Below are positions 16,356 to 24,064 of a stretch of DNA of 64,000 nucleotides, piece after piece. Numbering within the stretch: the stretch's first letter is position 1; each line of letters opens with the position of its first letter. Under the pieces are notes generated by a model. That model was not told where the DNA came from and ran no database searches. It saw only the letters and a program-made list of their open reading frames with translations. The stretch comes from an uncultured Clostridia bacterium (lineage in GTDB: Bacteria; Bacillota; Clostridia; TANB77; CAG-465), in contig CAKOYF010000001.1 of the NCBI GenBank assembly GCA_934130595.1, positions 118,240 through 182,239 on the forward strand. The letters run 5' to 3'. A program made the translations under genes and the position numbers.

Positions 16356-16975
16356 TATGCGTACACCTCCTCTAATTTCTTAACTGCATCTTTAGTTAAA
16401 ACTAATGAATCATATTTTAATAAATCAAATATATTCATTGTGTTTACTAAAGTAGTTTTAACACCTTCAATGTTTCTTGATGATGCTTGAACATTTAAGT
16501 TCTTTTCGTTTAACATTACTAAAGCGTTGTTAACTTTTAAGTTGTTTAAAACGTTAACCATTTCTTTAGTTTTGATTTCGTTTAGTTCTAATTTATCAAC
16601 TACAACTAGTTTTCCTTCTTGTACTTTTGAAGTTAGTACAGATTTGAAAGCAAGTTGTTTAACTTTCTTAGGAATTGAATATCTGTATGATCTAGGTTTT
16701 GGTCCTAAAGCAATACCACCTTTAATCCATTGTGGAGCTCTTATAGAACCTTGTCTAGCTCTACCAGTTCCTTTTTGTTTCCATGGCTTTCTTCCGCCAC
16801 CACTTACTTCAGATCTTGTTTTAGTAGATTGAGTTCCTTGTCTTTGGTTAGCTTGGAAATTAACTAATGCTGTATGAACAGCTACTTCATTTACCTCAAT
16901 TCCAAAAACATTTTCGTTTAACTCGATATCTTCTACTTTTTTACCATCCATATTTAAAACGTCAACTTTTAGCAT
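16355..16975 (-). CDS. rplD: 50S ribosomal protein L4
   Basis: Tunnel-constriction protein; in E. coli it is also the autogenous repressor of the S10 operon. 206 aa; the basic loop RQGTQSTKTRSEVSGGGRKPWKQKGTGRARQGSIRAPQW (about 42-80) is diagnostic. The ATG overlaps the L3-side junction tightly, with 19 bp between the genes. Confidence 0.97.
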   Translation of the reverse strand: MLKVDVLNMDGKKVEDIELNENVFGIEVNEVAVHTALVNFQANQRQGTQSTKTRSEVSGGGRKPWKQKGTGRARQGSIRAPQWIKGGIALGPKPRSYRYSIPKKVKQLAFKSVLTSKVQEGKLVVVDKLELNEIKTKEMVNVLNNLKVNNALVMLNEKNLNVQASSRNIEGVKTTLVNTMNIFDLLKYDSLVLTKDAVKKLEEVYA

Positions 16976-16994
16976 TTTTTCTCCTCCTTCCCGC

Positions 16995-17621
16995 TTACTT
17001 TACACTTTTTCTAACTCTAACAATTGATTTTTTAGCTCCTGGAATAGAACCTTTTACTAAAATAACATTTTTGTCAGTATCAATTTTAACAACATCTAGA
17101 TTTAAGATTGTAGATGTTTGGCTTCCCATGTGTCCTGGTAATTTTTTACCTTTGAAAACTCTACCTGGAGTTGTTGTAGAACCCATTGAACCTGGTCTTC
17201 TGTGGTACATAGAACCATGTCCCATTGGTCCTCTGTGTTGTCCATGTCTTTTGATAACACCTTGGAATCCTTTACCTTTAGAAGTACCTTGTACATCTAC
17301 GTTATCTTCTGTAGTGAAAGCGTCAACAGTTATTTTGCTTCCGATTTCATATTCGTCTACATTTTCTACTTTAATTTCTCTTAGGTATCTTTGAGTTTCA
17401 ACACCTGCTTTTGCAAATACTCCTCTGTGAGGTTTGTTTGCATTTTTTTCTTTGATTTCACCAAAGCTTACTACAATTGCATTGTATCCATCTTTATCCA
17501 TAGTTTTTTTAGCAACTACTGTTAAAGGTTTAGCTTCGATTGCTGTTACTGGTATAGCTACGCCGTTTTCATCAAAAATTTGAGTCATACCAATTTTTGT
17601 TCCGTAAATTTCTTTTACCAT
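16995..17621 (-). CDS. rplC: 50S ribosomal protein L3
   Basis: Early-assembly protein near the peptidyl transferase centre. 208 aa; GTKIGMTQIFDENG start and GTSKGKGFQGVIKRHGQHRGPMGHGSMYHRRPGSMG core, whose loop reaches towards the active site. Confidence 0.98.
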   Translation of the reverse strand: MVKEIYGTKIGMTQIFDENGVAIPVTAIEAKPLTVVAKKTMDKDGYNAIVVSFGEIKEKNANKPHRGVFAKAGVETQRYLREIKVENVDEYEIGSKITVDAFTTEDNVDVQGTSKGKGFQGVIKRHGQHRGPMGHGSMYHRRPGSMGSTTTPGRVFKGKKLPGHMGSQTSTILNLDVVKIDTDKNVILVKGSIPGAKKSIVRVRKSVK

Positions 17622-17726
17622 TTTGTTTTCCTCCCTTTATTTTTTGTTAACTTCATCCAAACTTTAATATCAGGGTTTGCCATTGCCTAAACATTTAGGA
17701 TGACTTATTAAAATTTTAAGAAGCTA

Positions 17727-18044
17727 TTATAATTTAACTTCGATGTCTACACCAGCTGGCATATCAATTGACATTAAAGCATCAACTGTTGCTTGGTTTG
17801 GTGATAATACATCAATAACTCTTTTGTGAGTTCTCATTTCAAATTGTTCTCTAGAATCTTTATGTTTGTGTGGAGAACGTAATATTGTAATGATTTCTTT
17901 TTCAGTAGGTAGTGGAATTGGTCCTGATACTTCAGATCCAGTTTTTCTAGCTACTTCAACAATTTTTGTTGCAGCTTGTTCAAGTACAACATGATCATAA
18001 GCTTTTAATCTTATTCTCATTTTTTTGCTTTGTTCTTTAGACAT
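17727..18044 (-). CDS. rpsJ: 30S ribosomal protein S10
   Basis: First gene of the S10 operon; binds 16S rRNA in the head and NusB during antitermination. 105 aa; MRIRLKAYDHVVLEQAATKIVEVA and KHKDSREQFEMRTHKRVIDVL identify it. AAAGGAGTG lies before the ATG. About 105 bp separate it from rplC, with a CCTAAA/TTTAGG mini-hairpin between them. Confidence 0.97.
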   Translation of the reverse strand: MSKEQSKKMRIRLKAYDHVVLEQAATKIVEVARKTGSEVSGPIPLPTEKEIITILRSPHKHKDSREQFEMRTHKRVIDVLSPNQATVDALMSIDMPAGVDIEVKL

Positions 18045-18261
18045 ATGTAAAACACTCCTTTTCTATAGTTTGCCGGTTTGACAAGTTTTACACCACCCCG
18101 TGTGTTTCATATTTTACATATATTAAAACCAAATTCTACTCATGTAGGAATTTGGCAAATACACGTTAATCTATACTTGCCGCCCGATTTAAAATCAGAC
18201 ATGCTCCATAGAAGTTCCCTACCTCGCTGGGTAGCCACATTCTACTTCAACGCAAATCAAC
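18045..18261 (-). promoter_or_regulatory. Long structured 5' leader of the S10-spc operon
   Basis: About 215 nt separate the predicted start site from rpsJ. On the minus strand CCAAATTC-CTAC-ATGA-GTAG-AATTTGG followed by TTTTAAT looks like an attenuator, and CTACC-CAGCGA-GGTAG forms another hairpin. In other bacteria such leaders bind ribosomal protein L4 for autogenous control; here that is inference from position and structure. Confidence 0.5.
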
Positions 18262-18267
18262 ATCAAT

Positions 18268-18296
18268 ATTATACACGAATGAATAACAAAAAGCAA
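18268..18296 (-). promoter_or_regulatory. S10 operon promoter
   Basis: Minus strand -35 TTGCTT (18291-18296), 17-bp spacer, -10 TATAAT (18268-18273). The same -35 hexamer and spacer occur in the rpsT promoter. Confidence 0.75.
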
Positions 18297-18445
18297 GTGT
18301 TTTTTCAAAAAATTATGTAAAAAGAGAAAGTTTTTTCTTATTGCTATTTGTTCATCTCTTCTCTTTCTAGAAAACACTTGGTTTTGTCAAATATTTCATT
18401 AATATTACTATTATATTTACTTGTTAATTCATGAGCAATGTTTAA

Positions 18446-18474
18446 TTGAATATTTTTTTATTTTGTAGTATCAT
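18446..18474 (+). promoter_or_regulatory. Promoter of the thymidylate/folate cluster
   Basis: TTGAAT at 18446-18451, 17-bp spacer, TATCAT at 18469-18474. A TTTGTCAAA sequence matching a Spo0A box lies at 18383-18391, but such 9-mers are expected by chance in AT-rich DNA. Confidence 0.5.
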
Positions 18475-18502
18475 ATTTGTAGCGTTTTGGGAGGTTAATA
18501 TT

Positions 18503-19159
18503 ATGATTAAAGTAGAAAATTTAGAAGTCTTAAATTTTGAAGGAGCTCTTAGAGGAATGAGAAATCCTTTAGAATCATGGAACAAAAGTGATAGTTATTA
18601 TGATAAAGAAACAGGAAAATATGTAATCGGTCCAAAAGATTTAGAATTAGCGCTAAAGCTTACAAAAGCTGGTTCTGATCATTCTAAATTTTTAAGACAA
18701 ATTTTTGTATCAATGGATATAACAGCACCTATGTCTTGGTGGTGGGATTTTGATACATATAAAGTTGCAACAGTTAGAAATAGTACTAGTAGAATGCACA
18801 AATTAGGCTCTAGACTATTAACATTTGATGATTTTAGTTTAGATGATGAAGACGGAAATATAAACGTAACACCTTTTAGAAAATATGTTCTAGAAGATTT
18901 AAATAGAAGAATACAAGAATTTCAACAATTAAAAAACGAAGGAAAAACTAAAGAAGCAATGGCACTATGGCGTGAAATTGTTTTTGATTCACCTCAAAGT
19001 TATAACTTTAGATCTACATGGACAGGAAATTATGAAATAATGAGAAATGTATATAGAGCTAGAAAAAATCATAAACAAAGAGAATTTAGAGATTTTTGCA
19101 AATATATAGAAGAAAATTTCCCATATAGTGAATTAATCACTACTCCTAGAGAAGGTTAG
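18503..19159 (+). CDS. ThyX-like flavin-dependent thymidylate synthase homologue
   Basis: Start chosen at the ATG at 18503 (MIKVENLEVLNFEGA), with GGGAGG upstream; an earlier in-frame ATG lacks a binding site. 218 aa. The block HSKFLRQIFVSMDITAPMSWWWDFDTYKVATV followed by NSTSRMHKL is typical of a ThyX-like family common in Clostridia and their phages, usually labelled thymidylate synthase complementing protein. The classical ThyX motif RHRxxSxNxxSxRY is not present in that form, so catalytic equivalence is uncertain. Its neighbours, a nucleotide kinase and folC, support a role in dTMP and folate metabolism. Confidence 0.65.
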   Translation: MIKVENLEVLNFEGALRGMRNPLESWNKSDSYYDKETGKYVIGPKDLELALKLTKAGSDHSKFLRQIFVSMDITAPMSWWWDFDTYKVATVRNSTSRMHKLGSRLLTFDDFSLDDEDGNINVTPFRKYVLEDLNRRIQEFQQLKNEGKTKEAMALWREIVFDSPQSYNFRSTWTGNYEIMRNVYRARKNHKQREFRDFCKYIEENFPYSELITTPREG

Positions 19160-19169
19160 GTGATTTTAA

Positions 19170-19745
19170 ATGGCAAATTCTAAACTAATTATTGTTGAAG
19201 GACCACAAGGAGCCGGAAAAACAACAGTAACAGATTTTATTAGACACGGATTAAAATATACAAATTTATATAGACTATGTGGAACAGCAGATAGCAGTCC
19301 ATCAGGAAAACTAAAAGCAAAAGATATGTATTTTGATTTAATTGAATATATGAAGAAAATGGAAAATAAAAGTATAAACTTATTATTTGACAGAACATTT
19401 TTTACAGAAGAAATATATAGTAGATTAAAATTTAAACAATATGATTTTTCAGATGCATATGAAAGTTTATTAGAAAACTTTAGTGCACTTGATTTTGATA
19501 TATACTATATAACTCTTTACTTAAATGACACTTCTCTTTTTGCAAAACGTTTAGAGCGTAGCGGAAAAGCAGTAATAGATTATGCAAAATTTGATGTTCA
19601 AAGTAGCATAAATCAACAAAATGAATACTTAAAAATGGCTGATGAAATTTCAAATAAGTATCCAAATATACATGTATTTAAAGTATCTAATGATAATGAT
19701 GAAGAAGAAATAAAAACTAAAATAAAAAACATACTTAACTTTTAG
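19170..19745 (+). CDS. P-loop deoxynucleoside/thymidylate kinase-like protein
   Basis: 191 aa with Walker A GPQGAGKTT (about residues 11-19) and the kinase DR motif FDRTFFTEEIYS. The LEYMKK-like helices and the lid region RLERSGKA fit the thymidylate kinase/deoxynucleoside kinase superfamily. It would phosphorylate a deoxynucleoside or dNMP. It starts 10 bp after the ThyX-like gene and precedes folC, so dTMP supply is the likely theme. Exact substrate unknown. Confidence 0.7.
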   Translation: MANSKLIIVEGPQGAGKTTVTDFIRHGLKYTNLYRLCGTADSSPSGKLKAKDMYFDLIEYMKKMENKSINLLFDRTFFTEEIYSRLKFKQYDFSDAYESLLENFSALDFDIYYITLYLNDTSLFAKRLERSGKAVIDYAKFDVQSSINQQNEYLKMADEISNKYPNIHVFKVSNDNDEEEIKTKIKNILNF

Positions 19746-19779
19746 TATTAATCCATCTTAGTTTTCACGGAGGTTAAAT

Positions 19780-21060
19780 ATGACAGAAGAAGAAATAATT
19801 TCTTATATTTATAAAGAAAGAAAAAATAATAATAACAAAAAAGATAATTCAAGAATGATAAAACTTATGGAAAAATTAAATAATCCACAAGATGATTTAA
19901 AATTTATACATATAGCAGGAACAAACGGAAAAGGCTCAACAACCACTATGATGGCAAATGTATTAAAAAATAGTGGTTATACAGTAGGTAAATTTATATC
20001 TCCATACATTATATCTTTTAACGAGAGAATACAAGTAAATAATCACTTTATTTCAAACGATGAATTAACTAACTATATAGAAAAAATAAATCCATATATT
20101 GAAGAAATGGAAAAAGACGGAGATGCGCCTATAGGATTTGAAATAATTACAGCTATAGCCTTTTTATATTTTAAAGATAAAAATTGTGATATAGTATGTT
20201 TAGAAGTTGGTATGGGAGGAAGACTTGACCCTACAAACATTATAACTACTACCGTTGTTTCAATAATAACTTTAGTAGATTATGATCATACTCAATTTTT
20301 AGGTAGCACACTAGAAGCAATAGCAAAAGAAAAATGTGGAATAATAAAAAAAGATAAAATAACTGTAACTTATCCAAAACAAGATCAAAAAGTACTAGAT
20401 ACAATACGTAGTTATTGTAAAGCTGAAAATAATAAGCTTTATATTCCTAATTTGAAATTTTTGGATATAATAAAAAGTAATCACAACATTAATTATTTTA
20501 GTTATAAAGGAACTTATTACAAATTAAATTTAATTGGAGAATATCAAATATATAATGCTCTTATGGTTATTTTATCATCTAATATATTAATCAATTTAGG
20601 ATATAAAATATCATTTTCTGCAATCAATAACGGAATATTTGATACAGTATTTCCAGCACGTCTTGAAAAAATTCAAGATAACCCAACAATTTTTGTTGAT
20701 GGTTCTCACAATGCTGCTGGAGCAAAATCTTTAAAAAGTTTCCTTCACGAATATAAAGGAAAAAGAAATTATGCAATAATTTCACTTACTAAAGGAAAAG
20801 ATTACAAATCTTTCCTTAATGAAATTGGACAATACTTTCAAGAAATTGTATTTGTAAAATATGATAATCAGTATAAACATGCTGAAGATCCAGAAACACT
20901 TGTATCAATTGCCAAAGAACTTGGATTAAACGCAACATCTTGCAATTCATTACAAGAATCTATAGATTACTTAAATAAAAAAGAAAATACAGATTTAATC
21001 TTAATAACAGGTTCATTATATTTAGCATCAGAATACAGAAACTTAGCTATAAAAAAGTAA
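19780..21060 (+). CDS. folC: Folylpolyglutamate synthase / dihydrofolate synthase
   Basis: Mur-ligase superfamily enzyme that adds glutamate to dihydropteroate and folates with ATP. 426 aa. The ATP-binding loop is AGTNGKGSTT (about 46-55), followed by the family block FISPYIISFNERIQVN; VGMGGRLDPTNI and VDGSHNAAG (C-terminal domain) are also diagnostic. GGAGG precedes the ATG. It follows the ThyX-like and kinase genes by 34 bp on the same strand; reduced folate is the methylene donor for thymidylate synthesis, so the grouping makes metabolic sense. Confidence 0.93.
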   Translation: MTEEEIISYIYKERKNNNNKKDNSRMIKLMEKLNNPQDDLKFIHIAGTNGKGSTTTMMANVLKNSGYTVGKFISPYIISFNERIQVNNHFISNDELTNYIEKINPYIEEMEKDGDAPIGFEIITAIAFLYFKDKNCDIVCLEVGMGGRLDPTNIITTTVVSIITLVDYDHTQFLGSTLEAIAKEKCGIIKKDKITVTYPKQDQKVLDTIRSYCKAENNKLYIPNLKFLDIIKSNHNINYFSYKGTYYKLNLIGEYQIYNALMVILSSNILINLGYKISFSAINNGIFDTVFPARLEKIQDNPTIFVDGSHNAAGAKSLKSFLHEYKGKRNYAIISLTKGKDYKSFLNEIGQYFQEIVFVKYDNQYKHAEDPETLVSIAKELGLNATSCNSLQESIDYLNKKENTDLILITGSLYLASEYRNLAIKK

Positions 21061-21086
21061 TTTTTACATCATTTTGACATAAAAGC

Positions 21087-21115
21087 TTGCTTTTTATTAT
21101 CTTTTATGTTAAAAT
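21087..21115 (+). promoter_or_regulatory. rpsT promoter
   Basis: TTGCTT (21087-21092), 17-bp spacer ending in TGT (extended -10), TAAAAT (21110-21115). A TTGACA lies 13 bp further upstream but has no well-spaced -10. Confidence 0.6.
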
Positions 21116-21158
21116 GTTTAAGTAAATTGTTAACGTACACATAAGGAGGTGCAATTAA

Positions 21159-21413
21159 ATGCCAAATATCAAATCAGCTAAAAAAAGAGTTAAAGTTATA
21201 GAAACTAAAACTTTACAAAACAGAGCTACTAAAAAAGCTTATAAAGAAGCAATAAAAAACTTTGAAGCAGCTGTTAAAGAAAACGCTAGCAACAAAGAAG
21301 AATTATATAATGAAGCAGTTAGCAAAATAGATAAAGCTTGGACTAAAGGTGTATTAGCAAAAAATACAGCTTCAAGAAAAAAATCTAGCCTTGCTAAAAT
21401 GCTAAACAAGTAA
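21159..21413 (+). CDS. rpsT: 30S ribosomal protein S20
   Basis: Three-helix primary 16S rRNA-binding protein. 84 aa; MPNIKSAKKRVKVIETKTLQNRATKKAYKEAI start and GVLAKNTASRKKSSLAKMLNK end. AAGGAGG lies upstream. It is a monocistronic unit with its own promoter and terminator. Confidence 0.97.
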   Translation: MPNIKSAKKRVKVIETKTLQNRATKKAYKEAIKNFEAAVKENASNKEELYNEAVSKIDKAWTKGVLAKNTASRKKSSLAKMLNK

Positions 21414-21456
21414 GTTTAATTTGCATAAAATTAAATGTATGTTTTACAGTTCGGAA

Positions 21457-21487
21457 AAAGAGGAATTTATTCCTCTTTATTTTTTTG
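21457..21487 (+). terminator. Bidirectional terminator between rpsT and yabG
   Basis: AAAGAGGAA (21457-21465) pairs with TTCCTCTTT (21470-21478), followed by ATTTTTTT. A-tracts upstream allow use from the yabG side too. Confidence 0.85.
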
Positions 21488-21509
21488 TCTAAAAAATGCC
21501 AGTATATTA

Positions 21510-22382
21510 TTATATTCCTGGCATTCCTATTCTATATTGACCTCTAGTCTGCATTCCACCTATACCATTAATTCCTTCTCTTGTGTTAGCAATTATATTT
21601 TCTAGTGAAACAAATTCATTTACAGAAGTATATGCTACGTTTTCTGCAACTATCATTGGATCCATCATATCTATAAGAACTCTTTTAGGAGCACTTGCAA
21701 AATTTGCACCTGCAGAAATTAAAGCTTCATAATAACTTTGACACGCTCCTGCAAATATTACTAAATTATCTAAATTATGTTCATACTTTCTTGCTTCAAT
21801 CACAGATTGAACAAAGTATTTTGAATTTTTGTAATTATCTATATTATAAATATCATTTCTTCTTTTTACAAAAGCATCGTGCCCTGTTAATACTAATATT
21901 TCCGGTTTATATCTTTGAAGTATCGCATAAACTTGCTTATACTGTTCTCTTTCTTCAATGTTAAATATATATGCTCTTATTCCCATTTTTTTATATAATT
22001 CTTTACATTGAGCACAATATTCTTCATCTCCATCTATATGAACTACTGTACCGGGCTTCTTATACGTCTTTTCTTTTTGATAAATTGTATAATTAGTATT
22101 TTCTCTTAAAAATTTATTACTATAATTATTATTTTTATATTTTATATTTTTAAATGACCTATCTAATCTACTTCTTCTAGATTTTTCTATATTGCTTAAT
22201 CTTATTTCAAGTTCTTGTTTAGTTATTAATTTCAAGTCATATTCTTCAGCATCTGCTAATATTCTACTTGTTATACCAACTAAATCTACTATTCCGTTAG
22301 GGTGAATATTAATTATTCTAAAGAGCACATCATAATTATATGATTTTCTTGCTACTATATCTCCTATTTTAAAATTTGACAA
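21510..22382 (-). CDS. yabG: Sporulation-specific protease YabG
   Basis: YabG is a mother-cell cysteine-type protease that trims coat proteins during spore maturation. Start chosen at the TTG at 22382 (MSNFKIGDIVARKSYNYD), 6 nt after GAGGTG; this N-terminus matches the family. About 290 aa. Conserved blocks: GDIVARKSYNYDVLFRI, VVHIDGDEEYCAQC, ILVLTGHDAF and VIFAGACQS, the last two carrying the likely active-site His and Cys. The promoter fits mother-cell sigma-K/sigma-E, matching the known timing of yabG in Bacillus. Confidence 0.92.
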   Translation of the reverse strand: MSNFKIGDIVARKSYNYDVLFRIINIHPNGIVDLVGITSRILADAEEYDLKLITKQELEIRLSNIEKSRRSRLDRSFKNIKYKNNNYSNKFLRENTNYTIYQKEKTYKKPGTVVHIDGDEEYCAQCKELYKKMGIRAYIFNIEEREQYKQVYAILQRYKPEILVLTGHDAFVKRRNDIYNIDNYKNSKYFVQSVIEARKYEHNLDNLVIFAGACQSYYEALISAGANFASAPKRVLIDMMDPMIVAENVAYTSVNEFVSLENIIANTREGINGIGGMQTRGQYRIGMPGI

Positions 22383-22389
22383 ATAAATC

Positions 22390-22426
22390 ACCTCAAAATA
22401 TTATATGAAAAAGTAGCTATAATTGT
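22390..22426 (-). repeat. 37-bp direct repeat, copy 1 (yabG promoter/RBS)
   Basis: This stretch recurs at 22958-22994 with a single mismatch (T to C in the -10 on the minus strand). The similarity continues patchily beyond both ends with small indels. Copy 1 is the yabG promoter and ribosome binding site. Confidence 0.9.
22399..22426 (-). promoter_or_regulatory. yabG promoter, sigma-K/sigma-E type
   Basis: Minus strand CATATAATA (22399-22407) fits the sigma-K -10 CATAnnnTA; AC at 22425-22426 is 17 bp upstream, as in the sigma-K -35. The -10 also fits sigma-E (CATAnAAT). Both are mother-cell factors. Confidence 0.6.
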
Positions 22427-22456
22427 GTAAGTGTATAAAAAAACTTTCCCATCATT

Positions 22457-22492
22457 TTAAATAGTAAGATAAGCTTTATCTTCTTTTTCCAC
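22457..22492 (-). CDS. Possible 11-codon peptide upstream of yabG
   Basis: GTG at 22492 is preceded by GGAGG with 8-nt spacing and opens MEKEDKAYLTI, then a stop. An internal AAGATAA/TTATCTT hairpin overlaps it. It could be a leader peptide or a remnant; there is no proof of translation. Confidence 0.25.
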   Translation of the reverse strand: MEKEDKAYLTI

Positions 22493-22517
22493 AAAAATCG
22501 CCTCCATATAAAAATAA

Positions 22518-22541
22518 GGAGATATAACTTAATATATCTCC
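22518..22541 (-). terminator. Hairpin downstream of small RNA 2
   Basis: GGAGATATA pairs with TATATCTCC around a 6-nt loop and is followed on the minus strand by TTATTTTTAT. It is a second possible stop for the transcript ending at the hairpin at 22555-22583. Confidence 0.5.
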
Positions 22542-22546
22542 CTTGT

Positions 22547-22629
22547 TTAAAAATGTAAAAGGAGATTTTTAATCTCCTTTTACGACAGTACAGATATATA
22601 GGTGTTAAAAAGCCCTTTCCCTATATATC
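22547..22629 (-). ncRNA. Candidate small structured RNA 2
   Basis: On the minus strand TTGAAA-18 bp-TGT-TATAAT (22636-22665) predicts a start near 22629. The transcript would form a 10-bp hairpin GATATATAGG/CCTATATATC with a 17-nt loop, a short linker, then a perfect 13-bp hairpin (22555-22583) with a 3-nt loop and ATTTTTAA tail. I do not recognise an RNA family. Confidence 0.4.
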
Positions 22630-22674
22630 AATTATATTATAACATTTAAGAATTAATTTTTTCAACATAAATAA

Positions 22675-22733
22675 CTTAAGATTTCTCTTAAGCTATTACT
22701 AAACAAACATTTAGTTTGGACTACGAAGTAGTC
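22675..22733 (-). other. Additional hairpins inside the yabG-rpsR gap
   Basis: Perfect hairpins GACTAC-GAA-GTAGTC (22719-22733) and CTTAAG-ATTTCT-CTTAAG (22675-22692), with AACTAAA/TTTAGT-type pairing between. A weak TATAAA promoter-like site lies upstream on the minus strand near 22775. This may be a third structured transcript. Confidence 0.3.
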
Positions 22734-22811
22734 TTTTCAAGAATTATCTTTAGGACGCCTTAGAATCGATTTTTATAATGTAAAAACGTTGAGTCTAAAC
22801 TTTGTTAATTT

Positions 22812-22902
22812 AATAAAAAATGAGATATGTTATAGAAACATACCTCACATGCCACCATCGACAATAAATATATGAGCTAATATTCCCGACACTCATATAT
22901 CT
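22812..22902 (-). ncRNA. Candidate small structured RNA 1
   Basis: Minus strand TTGGAA-16 bp-TATAAT (22909-22936) predicts a start near 22902. The transcript has a 9-bp hairpin ATATATGAG/CTCATATAT with a 15-nt loop, a linker TTATTGTCGATGGTGGCATG, then an 11-bp terminator hairpin (22821-22847) and TTTTTTATT. Same layout as candidate RNA 2. Confidence 0.45.
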
Positions 22903-22957
22903 ACTTATATTATATCATATCCAACATAATTTCCAACAAAATCATATAAAACAAATT

Positions 22958-22994
22958 ACCTCAAAATATTATACGAAAAAGTAGCTATAATTGT
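22958..22994 (-). repeat. 37-bp direct repeat, copy 2 (duplicated sporulation promoter)
   Basis: Copy of 22390-22426 with one mismatch, turning the -10 into CGTATAATA while keeping the AC -35 and the GAGGT ribosome binding site. Downstream a TTG at 22954 opens only 14 codons before a stop at 22910, so the duplicated start has lost its gene. Confidence 0.85.
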
Positions 22995-23003
22995 ATAAAA
23001 AAA

Positions 23004-23024
23004 GCAACCAAGTTTTTTGGTTGC
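23004..23024 (-). terminator. Terminator of the rpsF-ssb-rpsR operon
   Basis: GCAACCAA (23004-23011) pairs with TTGGTTGC (23017-23024); the minus-strand tail is TTTTTTT. It directly abuts the duplicated yabG promoter. Confidence 0.85.
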
Positions 23025-23031
23025 TCATGTA

Positions 23032-23289
23032 TTATTTAACTGTATATGGTAATAGAGCAATTGTTCTAGCTCTTTTAACAGCTTCAGTTACTTTTCTTTG
23101 GTGTTTAGCACAACATCCAGTTACTCTTCTTGGAAGAATTTTACCTTTGTCGCTAACATATTTTCTTAATTTTTCTACATCTTTGTAGTCAATTTCATCA
23201 ACTTTATCAGCACAGAATACGCAAACTTTTTTTCTTGGTCTTCTATATGGTTTGTCGTTTTTAGCGCCTCTTTTTTTGTTATCAGCCAT
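23032..23289 (-). CDS. rpsR: 30S ribosomal protein S18
   Basis: Platform protein that pairs with S6. 85 aa; VCVFCADKVDEIDYKDVEKLRKYVSDKGKILPRRVTGCCAKHQR carries CxxC and CC, so this is the zinc-capable form. Third gene of the classic rpsF-ssb-rpsR operon. Confidence 0.97.
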   Translation of the reverse strand: MADNKKRGAKNDKPYRRPRKKVCVFCADKVDEIDYKDVEKLRKYVSDKGKILPRRVTGCCAKHQRKVTEAVKRARTIALLPYTVK

Positions 23290-23322
23290 TTTAATTTATC
23301 CTCCTATCAACTAATTTTTTAA

Positions 23323-23733
23323 TTAAAATGGTAAATCATCTGTATCATCTACAGTTATGAATTCACCATCCATACTAGATGAAGGCACTCCATCATTTGC
23401 CATGTTTTGATCTCTTCTAGAATCTGCAAAGTATGCATTTTCGATTATAAAATCTGTAGCATATCTTTTTTGTCCGTTTTGATCATCCCATGATCTATTT
23501 TGGATTCTTCCTTCGACTAATACTTGTTGTCCTTTTCTGTAATATTTTGCACAAAAGTCTGCAAGTTTTCCAAAAGCAGTTAGATTAAAGAAATCTGTCT
23601 TTCTTTCTCCATTAGCATCAGCAAATCTTCTATTTACAGCTATAGAAAATGTAGTTACTGGTGTATTACTATTTGGTAGAACTCTAGATTCTGGATCTCT
23701 AGTTAATCTTCCCATAAATTGAAATTTGTTCAT
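23323..23733 (-). CDS. ssb: Single-stranded DNA-binding protein
   Basis: Tetrameric OB-fold protein that coats ssDNA and recruits repair partners through its acidic tip. 136 aa; MNKFQFMGRLTRDPESRVLPNSNTPVTTFSIAVNRRF start and the DDTDDLPF tail, matching the conserved C-terminal peptide. It lies between rpsF and rpsR, as in Bacillus. Confidence 0.97.
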   Translation of the reverse strand: MNKFQFMGRLTRDPESRVLPNSNTPVTTFSIAVNRRFADANGERKTDFFNLTAFGKLADFCAKYYRKGQQVLVEGRIQNRSWDDQNGQKRYATDFIIENAYFADSRRDQNMANDGVPSSSMDGEFITVDDTDDLPF

Positions 23734-23750
23734 TTCATACCCTCCTAATA

Positions 23751-24035
23751 TTAGTCTTCTAATTTAACAATCATGTGTTTTAGAACTGTTTCATCTAGTC
23801 TTAGAACTCTATCAAGTTCAGCAATGAAATCTGGTTTTGCACTAAATGTGAATAATGTGTAGAAACCTTCTTTTTGCTTTTTGATATCATAAGCAAAAGT
23901 TTTCTTTCCCCATTCCTCAACATTAGTAAGCTCGCCATTAGCTGAAATTAATTCTTTCATTTTTTCACCGAAAGCAGCCATAGCTTCTTCTGATGCATTA
24001 GCTGAAAGTATTATAACTGATTCATATCTATTCAT
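23751..24035 (-). CDS. rpsF: 30S ribosomal protein S6
   Basis: Platform protein that forms a heterodimer with S18. 94 aa from the ATG at 24035 (MNRYESVIIL); GGAGGTG lies about 9 nt upstream, whereas the earlier in-frame GTG is part of that site. WGKKTFAYDIKKQKEGFYTLFTF is typical. Confidence 0.95.
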   Translation of the reverse strand: MNRYESVIILSANASEEAMAAFGEKMKELISANGELTNVEEWGKKTFAYDIKKQKEGFYTLFTFSAKPDFIAELDRVLRLDETVLKHMIVKLED

Positions 24036-24064
24036 GACTTTACTCACCTCCTCGTGGACGTCAG

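Noticed and set aside
16867..17394. A 175-codon plus-strand frame opposite rplC/rplD
   Set aside because: Shadow of two conserved ribosomal genes; no independent start signal.
18383..18391. TTTGTCAAA as a Spo0A box upstream of the ThyX-like gene
   Set aside because: It is a single 9-mer without a phased partner; several are expected by chance in DNA of this composition.
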